64,000 nt of DNA from an uncultured Acidimicrobiales bacterium (GTDB lineage: Bacteria; Actinomycetota; Acidimicrobiia; Acidimicrobiales; Bin134): the NCBI GenBank assembly GCA_951813555.1, contig OX638344.1:1488001-1552000 (forward strand), given 5' to 3'. Below are positions 9,126-16,869 of this stretch, one piece after another. The stretch's first letter is position 1, and every line of letters starts with the position of its first letter. The notes beneath the pieces are model-generated. The model made no database searches. It worked only from the letters and a program-made list of their open reading frames with translations, and was not told the origin of the DNA. The position numbers were made by a program, and so were the translations under genes.

Positions 9126-9629
9126 ATGACCGATGCCGGATTCACCCACATCGACCCCCTTGGCCGGGCCCGAATGGTGGACGTCACACCCAAAGAGGCG
9201 TCCCACCGCCGGGCCATAGCCCGGGCCAGGGTGTTCATGAGCACCGACACTGCCTCGGCGGTGGCCCGGGGGGCTGTTGCCAAAGGAGACGTACTGGCGG
9301 TGGCGCGGGTGGCGGGCATCCAGGCGGCCAAGCGCACGCCCGATTTGATCCCTCTGTGCCACCCGCTGTTGGTGGGGGCGGTGCTGGTCAATTTCCGGAT
9401 CGAGGACACCTACATTGAGATCGAGGCCGAGGTGGAAACAGTGGACCGGACGGGGGTCGAGATGGAGGCCCTCACCGCCTGCTCAGTGGCCGCGCTGACC
9501 GTCTACGACATGTGCAAATCGCGTGACAAGGAGATGGTGATTGGCGAAGTGGCCCTTTGGGAGAAGTCGGGGGGCCGCTCCGGCCACTACCGGCGCCCGG
9601 GGGATGACGGCATCGGCTATGACAATTGA
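9126..9629 (+). CDS. moaC: Cyclic pyranopterin monophosphate synthase MoaC
   Basis: 167 aa. MoaC converts the MoaA product into cyclic pyranopterin monophosphate. Signatures include FTHIDPLGRARMVDVTPK at the N terminus, TPDLIPLCHPL in the middle and the active-site block EMEALTACSVAALTVYDMCKS. The ATG at 9126, two bases after the moaA stop, indicates translational coupling; the open frame continues upstream into moaA only as a shadow. Two later-pathway genes (moaD, moaE) are not in the window. Confidence 0.95.
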   Translation: MTDAGFTHIDPLGRARMVDVTPKEASHRRAIARARVFMSTDTASAVARGAVAKGDVLAVARVAGIQAAKRTPDLIPLCHPLLVGAVLVNFRIEDTYIEIEAEVETVDRTGVEMEALTACSVAALTVYDMCKSRDKEMVIGEVALWEKSGGRSGHYRRPGDDGIGYDN

Positions 9630-9691
9630 ACCTGCGCTTGGGCTGAGAACAGAAGGCGGAGTGGCGAGGGTGGACTTTTTGTAGTAGAACC

Positions 9692-9736
9692 GTAACAAGT
9701 GTCAGGTTACTGTAACGTCCGACGGCAGATGGTAAC
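9692..9736. promoter_or_regulatory. Three GTAAC direct repeats at exact 20-bp spacing upstream of the SepX/GlpR-like gene
   Basis: In the 209-bp gap between moaC and the membrane protein gene, GTAAC occurs at 9692, 9712 and 9732, i.e. every 20 bp (about two helical turns on one DNA face). The middle copy is part of an 11-bp palindrome, GTTAC-T-GTAAC (9706-9716). The stretch is clearly more AT-rich than its surroundings, as expected of a promoter region. The binding protein is unknown; the spacing is a direct observation and the regulatory role an inference. Confidence 0.4.
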
Positions 9737-9838
9737 AATGCGTTCGTTTGCTCTGGACAGGTGTGTGAAACACGACCATTCACCAGCAGGCACCTGGCCG
9801 TGGTTTACCATTTCGATTGTAAGGGATCTCAGAGATTG

Positions 9839-10354
9839 GTGACATCTGTGTTGCTTATGATCTTGGCTGCCGCTTGGGCTGCCTTTCTTATACCGCCTTT
9901 GATCCGCCGAGCGCGTAGTGGCCAGCTCGGCAACAGGCGTCGATCGCGTTGGGGGATGGGTGCTCCCATACGGTCGGTGCATCCCCGTTTGGCCGAGCGA
10001 GGTGCGGTAGCCGCACCGGTGTTCGCCCTTCGCCCCAACATCGGAAATTCTCCTCGGGTGTACGCTTCTCAGATGGCATCTACTCCTATGCGAGGCATGT
10101 CTCTCCCCTCGATCGACGCTCGCCGCCGTCGGCGACGCATCCTGGTCACGCTCATCGTCAGCGCTCTGGCCACGTTCGTGCTTGCCGTCTATTTTGGCGG
10201 ATTCGCCCTTGTGGTCCATCTGCTGGTCGACGCCCTGCTGCTGGCCTACGCCCTGCTGCTGGTGCAGCACCAACGGACCCGCGATGAGCGCCTCAGCCCG
10301 GTTGACGTCAACGGCTCGACGAATGAGCCGTGGAGCGCGGCCTCAGGCGGATAA
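9839..10354 (+). CDS. Membrane protein resembling SepX/GlpR cell-division proteins
   Basis: About 171 aa. Layout: an N-terminal helix (SVLLMILAAAWAAFLIPPLIRR), a basic, probably cytoplasmic middle of about 90 residues, then two closely spaced C-terminal helices (residues about 103-145) split by YFGGF, and a hydrophilic tail. This topology and the AAWAAFLIPPLI-RR start match the actinobacterial SepX/GlpR family, membrane partners of the divisome. The gene sits downstream of moeA, as the GlpR gene does near the gephyrin-like Glp gene in Corynebacteriales. The start is uncertain: GTG 9839 is preferred; ATG 9857 or the longer frame from 9761 are alternatives. Confidence 0.55.
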   Translation: MTSVLLMILAAAWAAFLIPPLIRRARSGQLGNRRRSRWGMGAPIRSVHPRLAERGAVAAPVFALRPNIGNSPRVYASQMASTPMRGMSLPSIDARRRRRRILVTLIVSALATFVLAVYFGGFALVVHLLVDALLLAYALLLVQHQRTRDERLSPVDVNGSTNEPWSAASGG

Positions 10355-10424
10355 CGCTGACCGCCGTCCGCGGCTGATTCCACTCGTTGATCAGGAGTGG
10401 GCCGCTAGTAGGCTGGTTGAACTT

Positions 10425-10498
10425 GGGGCTGTAGCTCAGTTGGCTAGAGCGCCTCGTTCGCAACGAGGAGGCCGGCGGTTCGAGTCCGCTCAGCTCCA
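10425..10498 (+). tRNA. tRNA-Ala (anticodon CGC)
   Basis: Cloverleaf read by eye: acceptor GGGGCTG pairs with CAGCTCC (one G-U), D arm GCTCAGTTGG, anticodon stem CCTCG/CGAGG around loop TTCGCAA giving anticodon CGC, and T loop TTCGAGTC. The discriminator is A and the CCA end is not encoded. It sits in the gap between the SepX/GlpR-like gene and the phosphotransferase gene. Confidence 0.93.
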
Positions 10499-10527
10499 CT
10501 CAGCGGTCGGCAAGTACCTTTCTGGCG

Positions 10528-11532
10528 ATGGCCATTGAATTCGACAATGCGCTGGAGGGGTTCATCCGGCGGCGCTTGGGGGACGTAGTCGGGATTCGGG
10601 TGGAAGGTGAGGCCCGAGCCATCGGCGGCCAATCGAGGGAGAACTGGCCGTTCGACTTGTTCTGGGAAGACGGCGGGCAGTCGCACCATCGACGCCTGTT
10701 TCTGCGGCGCGATCCGGTGGGCAGCGTGCTGGAAACCGACCGACGGGTGGAGTACGAGGTGCTGCGACGGCTGCACGACCAGCCGGTGCGGGCCCCGGAA
10801 GTGGTGTGGCTAGATGCCGACGGATCGGAGTTGGGCCGCCCGGCGCTGGTGATGACCCGCTACGACGGGTTCAACGATCACTTCATTCTGCAAGGCGGCA
10901 CCAGCCGGCTCGATGAGGACACCCGAGTTGGCATCGCCTCGCAGATGGTGGATTTGATGATCGAGATCCACGCCCTGGACTGGCGGGATGCCGGGCTTGA
11001 TGAAGTGCTGGCCGTGCCCGCCGATCCGGCAGCCGCGGCCATCGACGAATGGGCCGCGGTGATCGAGCGCCAGTCATTGGAGCCTCAGCCCCTGCTAGCC
11101 GTGATCGAGCAGTGGCTGCGCCGCAACCGGCCGGAACCCGGCGAAATCACTGTGGTCCACGGCGACATAAAGCCCGGCAATGTGCTGTTCGACGGCGATC
11201 AGGTGCAGGTATTGCTGGACTGGGAGACCGTCCACTTGGGAGATCCGACCGAGGATGTGGGATGGGTGACCAACCCGGTTCGCCGGATTGAGCACCAGAT
11301 TCCCGGACGGTGGGAGGCGGAAGATCTGGTGTCGGCCTATGAGGCTCGCACCGGCCGGACCGTCGATCGGGATGCGCTGCGATTCTGGCAGGTGCTTGCC
11401 AACTACAAGCTGGTGGCCATTGTCATGACCGGGGTGCGCAACTTCTGTGACGGTCGCACCCTTCGAGTGTGGTCCGGAGCTGGACTTCTAGCAAAAGTGT
11501 TGTTGGCCCAGACCGCGGAGGAGTTGGGATGA
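10528..11532 (+). CDS. Phosphotransferase family protein (APH/ACAD10-like kinase fold)
   Basis: 334 aa with the aminoglycoside-phosphotransferase fold. The catalytic loop VVHGDIKPGNVLF (Brenner-type HGDxxxxN) is near residue 210, and the metal-binding Asp follows in VLLDWETVHLGDP. Family members near acyl-CoA dehydrogenase and SDR genes in actinobacteria are usually linked to lipid or hydroxyacyl-CoA catabolism rather than antibiotic resistance; the substrate here is unknown. It is the first gene of a tightly overlapping trio: its TGA overlaps the ATG of the next gene. Confidence 0.82.
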   Translation: MAIEFDNALEGFIRRRLGDVVGIRVEGEARAIGGQSRENWPFDLFWEDGGQSHHRRLFLRRDPVGSVLETDRRVEYEVLRRLHDQPVRAPEVVWLDADGSELGRPALVMTRYDGFNDHFILQGGTSRLDEDTRVGIASQMVDLMIEIHALDWRDAGLDEVLAVPADPAAAAIDEWAAVIERQSLEPQPLLAVIEQWLRRNRPEPGEITVVHGDIKPGNVLFDGDQVQVLLDWETVHLGDPTEDVGWVTNPVRRIEHQIPGRWEAEDLVSAYEARTGRTVDRDALRFWQVLANYKLVAIVMTGVRNFCDGRTLRVWSGAGLLAKVLLAQTAEELG

Positions 11533-11897
11533 GACCGACACTGAGCGAACAGATCTTGGGGGCCCGGCGGGTGCTGGTGGAGTTGGCCGCGCCCGAGGTG
11601 TCTGACTCCTATTTGCAGGAGCAGATCACCTTCGCGGCCGCGGCCCTTGAGCACGCTGCGGCACGATGGCCTGAAGTGCTGCCCGAATTGGTGACCGACA
11701 TCCGGGCACTAGAAGAGGTCTTGGGAGTCGAACCCGCGGAGCTGGAAGAAGCGGTGCCCGGGGTGGTCCACCTGGCCGCCGCCGAGGAGTATCACCGGGG
11801 ACTCCGGGCCCGGCTGACCGACGAGATCATGAGCGGATCTAAGCCGCCTCCCGCGGTGCGGGCCTACCTAGCCGACTCAACAGAAAGGCTGAGATGA
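11529..11897 (+). CDS. Small helical protein coupled to the phosphotransferase (DUF6285-like?)
   Basis: 122 aa, predicted almost entirely alpha-helical with alternating Glu/Ala/Leu, starting MRPTLSEQILGARRVLVELAAPEV. It starts inside the stop of the phosphotransferase gene (ATGA overlap) and overlaps the next gene by 4 bp, so the three are probably made together. Small proteins of this kind next to APH-like genes are sometimes annotated DUF6285; I could not verify membership. No catalytic motif is seen, and a chaperone or subunit role is conceivable. Confidence 0.6.
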   Translation: MRPTLSEQILGARRVLVELAAPEVSDSYLQEQITFAAAALEHAAARWPEVLPELVTDIRALEEVLGVEPAELEEAVPGVVHLAAAEEYHRGLRARLTDEIMSGSKPPPAVRAYLADSTERLR

Positions 11898-13009
11898 CCA
11901 TGCTCGGACCCCTAGACGACACCCTGTGGCACCAGATCGCCGAGCCGTTCGAGCACGTCGGCACGTCCGACCCCCGGTTTTTCGATCGCTATTGGTTTGC
12001 CATCTACGACCCGGCCGGGCAGGCCGCGGTGCAGTTCACCATGGGGTCGTACAACAACATGAACGTGCTCGACGGCGGAGTGGTGATTGTGAGGGGCGGC
12101 ACCCAGCACAACTTGCGGGCGTCTCGGGCGCTGCGTCCCCGCCTAGAGCCCGAAGTCGGGCCGATGCGGGTGGAGCCGACGGTCCCGCTGAAAGAGCTGC
12201 GAACAATCCTGGCTCCCGGCGACCATTCCATCGCTTGCGATCTGGTGTGGCGGGCCGAGCTGGCCCCGGAGATCGAGAAGCCCCACGTGGAGCGGGAGCG
12301 GGGCCGGGTGGCCCAGGACTATCAGCGATTCAACCAGGTTGGTGTGGTGGACGGTTGGATCGCGGTGGGCGACGACGGCCTGACGGTGGACGGCTGGTGG
12401 GGAGGTCGAGACCACTCGTGGGGAGTGCGGCCCTCAATGGGCATCCCCGAGCCGGTAACCGGCCCGCCCCGGCAGCCCAGCCAAGCCGGGACGCTGTTCT
12501 ACTTCCTGTTCTTCTCCACCAACCGGCGGGCCGGCCATGTGCAGATCATGGAGCGGGGAACCGAGCGGGTGTACCTCACCGGGCTCATCCGAGACCGGGA
12601 CGTTCCCGACGTCGACCGCCACGTCACCCAAGCTGATCTGTCTCTGGAGTTCTTCTCCGGCACCCGGCGGTTCTCGTCGGCCGATATGGCGGTGAGTTTG
12701 GACGACGGCGGTTCGCTGCGGCTGTGCTCGACGCCGCTGGGCTCGGCGGTGGCCATGGCCGGGCTGGGCTACAGCGGCGGCTGGAACGACGAGCTCGGCC
12801 TCGGGGTGTATCGGGGCGAGTCGTGCCTCGAACACGAGATCTGGGACGTGAGCCACCCCGCGGATGTGGTGTCCGCCTCAGGTGAGGTGTTCACGCCGAT
12901 GCACCGCATCGCCCCGGTCACCGTCACTACCGATGACGGCGATGAGACCGGCACCGGCAGCCTCACCATGATCGCCAACGGCCGCCTTCCCCAGTACGGC
13001 CTGGACTAA
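11894..13009 (+). CDS. Conserved protein of unknown function, lipocalin-like beta-rich (CrtC/DUF7064-7065-like)
   Basis: 371 aa, beta-rich, no signal peptide or membrane helix. The most distinctive motif is GGRDHSWGVRP near residue 175, typical of actinobacterial proteins related to the two-lipocalin carotenoid hydratase/AttH fold (DUF7064/7065-like). The neighbourhood (APH-like kinase, SDRs, acyl-CoA dehydrogenase) suggests binding or conversion of a hydrophobic acyl or isoprenoid compound. Starts by a 4-bp overlap with the previous gene. Function unassigned. Confidence 0.55.
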   Translation: MTMLGPLDDTLWHQIAEPFEHVGTSDPRFFDRYWFAIYDPAGQAAVQFTMGSYNNMNVLDGGVVIVRGGTQHNLRASRALRPRLEPEVGPMRVEPTVPLKELRTILAPGDHSIACDLVWRAELAPEIEKPHVERERGRVAQDYQRFNQVGVVDGWIAVGDDGLTVDGWWGGRDHSWGVRPSMGIPEPVTGPPRQPSQAGTLFYFLFFSTNRRAGHVQIMERGTERVYLTGLIRDRDVPDVDRHVTQADLSLEFFSGTRRFSSADMAVSLDDGGSLRLCSTPLGSAVAMAGLGYSGGWNDELGLGVYRGESCLEHEIWDVSHPADVVSASGEVFTPMHRIAPVTVTTDDGDETGTGSLTMIANGRLPQYGLD

Positions 13010-13013
13010 GTGG

Positions 13014-13844
13014 TCAGGGGGCGTCGGGGAGGTTGGTGAAGCCCCGACCGTCGGCCCGGCGGTACCAGCCCTGGGCGGTCATGGTGCCGCCGTCCACCGG
13101 GATGGTCTGGCCGGTCATGAAGCGGGACTGGTCAGAGGCCAAGAACAGGGCCACCTCAGCGAAGTCGTCGGGGTTGCCGAATCGGCACAGGGGGATCAGC
13201 CGGGACACCTGTTCGAGGGGGCGGCCCCGCAGCATCTGGTCGAGGGGGGTTTGCAGGGTGTCGGCCATGTCGGGGGCGATGCAGTTGACCCGGATGTTCT
13301 GGTCGGCCATCTCCAGGGCGACCGATCGGGTGAAGGCGATAATGGCGGCGTTGGCCGCCGAATAAACCGCGATGCGGGGCATGGCCCGCATCGCCTCCAC
13401 GGTGGACACATTCACGATGGTGCCCCCGCCACCCTCCACCAAGGTGGGCAGAAAGGCTCGGGTGCAGCGCAGAACATGGCGGAAAGTGATGTTGATCTGA
13501 GCGTCCCAGTCGGCCTCGGTAGTGCGGATGAATTTGCCCGCGCCCGGCCGATAGTCGCCCACGTTGTTTACCAGCACGTCTACCCGGCCGTCACCGAACT
13601 CCACCGCCGCCCGGTGGAACTCGGCTACCACTTCGGCGTCGGTGATATCGCCCACCACCGCGATGGCCCGTCCTCCGGCGTCGGTGATGTCGCCCACGGT
13701 GGCGTTGGCCAGGTCAGCGTCGATGTCATTGACCACCACCGCGGCACCGGCTTCGGCGAACAGCCGGGAGATTCCACCCCCGATTCCCCCGCCCCCACCG
13801 GTAACGGCTGCGATCTTGTCGGCTAATGGCGTAGCGCTTGGCAT
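13014..13844 (-). CDS. SDR-fold protein with the catalytic Lys replaced by Asn
   Basis: 276 aa classical SDR. The cofactor-binding TGGGGGIGGGI is near residue 15, NNVG follows the fourth strand, and NVSTVEA supplies the catalytic-Ser region. The YxxxK motif reads YSAAN: the codon is AAC, checked on the DNA, so the general Lys is missing although the Tyr is kept. The C terminus (FMTGQTIPVDGGTM) is normal. It may be a catalytically altered reductase or a binding/regulatory paralogue. Convergent with the gene ending at 13009 and divergent from the next SDR. Confidence 0.82.
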   Translation of the reverse strand: MPSATPLADKIAAVTGGGGGIGGGISRLFAEAGAAVVVNDIDADLANATVGDITDAGGRAIAVVGDITDAEVVAEFHRAAVEFGDGRVDVLVNNVGDYRPGAGKFIRTTEADWDAQINITFRHVLRCTRAFLPTLVEGGGGTIVNVSTVEAMRAMPRIAVYSAANAAIIAFTRSVALEMADQNIRVNCIAPDMADTLQTPLDQMLRGRPLEQVSRLIPLCRFGNPDDFAEVALFLASDQSRFMTGQTIPVDGGTMTAQGWYRRADGRGFTNLPDAP

Positions 13845-13946
13845 CCGAGGTTTCTAGCGCATCCCGTCTGCTCCCGCTCCTATCGAGGAGGCGATTGCGC
13901 TGGCCTGACATCGATGCCGGAGGGCGGGGTTTGCCAAGATGTCGCC

Positions 13947-14759
13947 ATGAGCATGCGCTTGGAAGGAAGGGTGGCCATCGTCACCGGCGGGGCCAACGGT
14001 CTGGGAGAGGCCATCAGCCGCAAGTTCGCCGCCGAGGGGGCGGTGGTGGTGATCGCCGATGTGGACGAAGCGGCTATGGAGCACGTGGCCGACGAGCTAG
14101 GGGTAGAAGCTCAGAGTTGCGACGTGTCCGATCGGGAATCGGTGCAGGCCCTGGTGGACGGGGCAGTCGAGCGCCACAGGCGCCTGGACATCATGGTGGC
14201 CAACGCGGGCATCGCCAATTCCCCTTCGTACCTGGATATTGACGACGAGTTCTGGAGCCGGATGCTCGATGTGAACCTGACCGGGGTGTTTCTGTGCAAC
14301 CAGATCGCGGCCCGCCACATGGTGGCGCGAGGCGGCGGCGGCGTGCTGCTGAACACCTCCTCCATCCTTGGGGCGGAGGGCCATCCCCAGACCCCGGCCT
14401 ACGCCGCATCCAAAGCCGGGGTGATCTCGCTGACCCGCAGCGGGGCAATGGCCCTGGGGCAGTTCGGCATCCGGGTGAACGCAGTGGGGCCTGGCTACAT
14501 GAAGACCCGCATGACCGAGGGGTTGCGAGCGGTGCCCGAACTCGAGAAGGGGATGGCCGAGATGATTCCGCTCAACCACTTTGGCGAGCCCGGCGACATC
14601 GCCGACGCCGCGGTTTTTCTAGCCAGCGACGAGGCCTCGTACATCACCGGCCACACCCTTTTTGTGGACGGTGGTTGGCTGACCCACCACCTGCCCGCCC
14701 GCACCGAGGAGCAGGAGGACATCCGAATCCGCGCCCAGGCCGAGGCTGAAGCCCGCTAA
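13947..14759 (+). CDS. SDR family oxidoreductase
   Basis: 270 aa NAD(P)-dependent SDR with TGGANGLGEAI cofactor loop, NAGIAN, NTSSILGAEG and an intact YAASK active site, ending TGHTLFVDGGW. The ATG at 13947 gives the usual MSMRLEGRVAIVTGG start; the frame also has an ATG at 13914. It is divergent from the Lys-less SDR across about 100 bp, so the two could share a promoter region. Likely a 3-hydroxyacyl or secondary-alcohol dehydrogenase; substrate unknown. Confidence 0.85.
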   Translation: MSMRLEGRVAIVTGGANGLGEAISRKFAAEGAVVVIADVDEAAMEHVADELGVEAQSCDVSDRESVQALVDGAVERHRRLDIMVANAGIANSPSYLDIDDEFWSRMLDVNLTGVFLCNQIAARHMVARGGGGVLLNTSSILGAEGHPQTPAYAASKAGVISLTRSGAMALGQFGIRVNAVGPGYMKTRMTEGLRAVPELEKGMAEMIPLNHFGEPGDIADAAVFLASDEASYITGHTLFVDGGWLTHHLPARTEEQEDIRIRAQAEAEAR

Positions 14760-14848
14760 CGCGACTCGGAGTGCCCCGTTCCGCGACACCGGCGGCACCA
14801 ACTGGGCCGCCTGTGTCCTGTCCATCTGATCGGCTGGGCCGAGGAAGG

Positions 14849-15820
14849 TTACTGGCGCCTACGGCGAGCCCGGTCTAGATCTTGGTCGGCCAGCTCTTCG
14901 GCCAGCTCCAAGTAGCGTCGCAGGCGGCCCGCATCCACGTTGCCCGCCACCGCGCAGCCGGGCTGGCCTTGGTGCCAGCAGTCCTCCGCAAAGCGGCACT
15001 CGTGGTCGAGGGCGTCGATCTCGGAGTAGGCCGCGGCCAGCCCTTCCCACGCATCCCACGGCCCCACGGCCCGGATGCCGGGGGTGTCCACAATCGATCC
15101 GCCATCGGCCGAGGGGATGAGCCGCCGGGCGATGGTGGTGTGGCGCCCTCTGGCGTCGCCTACCCGCACCTCCTGTGTGGCCTGGACCTCTGTTCCGAAC
15201 AGGGCGTTGATCAGCGTCGATTTGCCCACCCCCGACGGTCCCAACAGCGCCAGGGTGCGGTTCCCCTCTAACAGGGCGGAAAAACGGTCGAGGCCCTCGC
15301 CCCGCAACGCGGCGGTGACAACCACCGTTGCCCCCGGCGCCAGAGCGGCGGCCTTGGCAGCATCTCGATCGGGGTTACGGCGAAGGTCGGCTTTGGCCAA
15401 GATCACCGCCACTGCCGCACCTGACTGCCAACCCACCACGCAGAAGCGCTCAAGCTGGGCCGGGTTGATGCGCCGGTCGAGTCCGTGCACCACCCCCACC
15501 ACATCGGCATTGGCCACCAGGGTCTGGGGTCGGGCCTCCTCAGCCGGGTCTCGCCTCACCACCAGCGTGCGCCGCTCCAGCACTTGTTCCACCACGAGGC
15601 TGTCGTCGGGACCGGGCACGACGGTGATCCAGTCGCCGGTCACCGGAGCCACATCGCCTTGGGCTCGCTGGGAGTCAGATGTGACCCGGATCTGGCCGTT
15701 GTCGGTCATCACCTCGCACTCCCCCCGGTCCACCTGCACCACTCGGCCCAGAAAACCCGCCTGGCTCTGAGCCAGCTCTCGCCAATGCTGGTTGACGCCT
15801 AAGGCCTCCAGCGGAGTCAT
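14849..15820 (-). CDS. rsgA: Ribosome small-subunit-dependent GTPase RsgA
   Basis: 323 aa circularly permuted GTPase that acts in late 30S maturation. The order of motifs is permuted as expected: the G4-type LAKADL precedes G1 GPSGVGKST, then G3 DTPG. An N-terminal OB-fold and a C-terminal zinc knuckle (HECRFAEDCWHQGQPGC) flank the GTPase domain. ATG 15820 is chosen because the longer open frame upstream lies inside the metallohydrolase gene. That gene ends 5 bp upstream on the same strand. Confidence 0.93.
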   Translation of the reverse strand: MTPLEALGVNQHWRELAQSQAGFLGRVVQVDRGECEVMTDNGQIRVTSDSQRAQGDVAPVTGDWITVVPGPDDSLVVEQVLERRTLVVRRDPAEEARPQTLVANADVVGVVHGLDRRINPAQLERFCVVGWQSGAAVAVILAKADLRRNPDRDAAKAAALAPGATVVVTAALRGEGLDRFSALLEGNRTLALLGPSGVGKSTLINALFGTEVQATQEVRVGDARGRHTTIARRLIPSADGGSIVDTPGIRAVGPWDAWEGLAAAYSEIDALDHECRFAEDCWHQGQPGCAVAGNVDAGRLRRYLELAEELADQDLDRARRRRQ

Positions 15821-15824
15821 GGGG

Positions 15825-16754
15825 TCACGAGGCCCATCGCTCCTGGAGGAGGGCGGCGTCGGCCATGGCGGCACCGGTGTCGTAAGGATCGTCCCATGCA
15901 CCACCGTCGAGCTCCTTGTAGGCTCGATGCACGTTGAACGCCAGCCGCCAGGGCTCGTTCCACGACGCATACTCTCCTGGATCGATGGTCTGGCAGGCCT
16001 GAGAGGCGGTTTGCCCGGCAGTGTGGTGGAACGATGACTCCTCCCATACGTACTCCAAGTACTCCCGCATGGCCCGCACTCCGTCGGTATTGCACAGCGG
16101 ACCATGGCCGGCTACCACCGTCTCGGGAGCCATCGCCTCGATGGCGGCCAGCGCGTCCACCCAAGCCCGGTGGGTTTCCTCCCAGCCGATCGGCGTGCAG
16201 CGGTGGAACACCACATCGCCGGCGAACACCACCCCCTGGTCAGGAACGCTGACGATCAGGTCGCCCGCGGTGTGGGCCGGGCCGACATATCTGATCTCTG
16301 CCTCCAGGCCGTCGAGATCGAGCGTCAGGTCGCCGTCGATCACCCGGTTGGGGGGCACCAGCTCCACGTCGTCGAAGCGGAACTCGCGGAATGCTGCCAC
16401 CAATCCGGTCAGGCGGGCGGGCGGGTTCTCCATAGCGGCCATTGTTGCGGCTTGCGCGGGGGTGAACTCGTCAAACCGCTCGGCGCAGCCGGTGTGGGCG
16501 ATGATCTCCGCGTTCTCGAAGATCTTGTTCCCCCAGCAGTGATCGCCGTTGTGGTGGGTGTTGACCACTCGGGCCGGGGCCTTGGGATGCACCTCGGCGT
16601 ACAGATCGGCCATCTGGGCGGTGAGCCTCTGGTCGTAGAGGGTGTCGACCACCATGCCACCTCCAGCAGCAATGAGACCCGAGTTGCTCCAGCCCAAGCC
16701 CCTGTCGGGCTGCAAGCAGGCGTACAAACGGGTGCCGATCGGCACAAGATCCAT
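15825..16754 (-). CDS. Metallo-beta-lactamase-fold hydrolase
   Basis: 309 aa. The dinuclear-metal motif HHNGDH is near residues 68-73, followed by GPAHTAGD and VFAGDVVFH and a late GHG, the standard MBL ligand set. The frame stays open for another 336 codons upstream, but that part is the shadow of the oppositely oriented molybdoenzyme gene; ATG 16754 gives the normal fold start (MDLVPIGTRLYAC). Glyoxalase-II-like or quinoprotein-relay-type hydrolase; substrate unknown. Probably transcribed with rsgA. Confidence 0.85.
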   Translation of the reverse strand: MDLVPIGTRLYACLQPDRGLGWSNSGLIAAGGGMVVDTLYDQRLTAQMADLYAEVHPKAPARVVNTHHNGDHCWGNKIFENAEIIAHTGCAERFDEFTPAQAATMAAMENPPARLTGLVAAFREFRFDDVELVPPNRVIDGDLTLDLDGLEAEIRYVGPAHTAGDLIVSVPDQGVVFAGDVVFHRCTPIGWEETHRAWVDALAAIEAMAPETVVAGHGPLCNTDGVRAMREYLEYVWEESSFHHTAGQTASQACQTIDPGEYASWNEPWRLAFNVHRAYKELDGGAWDDPYDTGAAMADAALLQERWAS

Positions 16755-16869
16755 GGTTTGGCTCCCAGTAGCGGGTTTGAGGCCCAGACAGCGGAGAATC
16801 ACAATAGCCTTAGTCTCGTGCCATCGGACAGGACGCCCGGCCTGGTCCTCAATTGATCGGAAATCAGCA

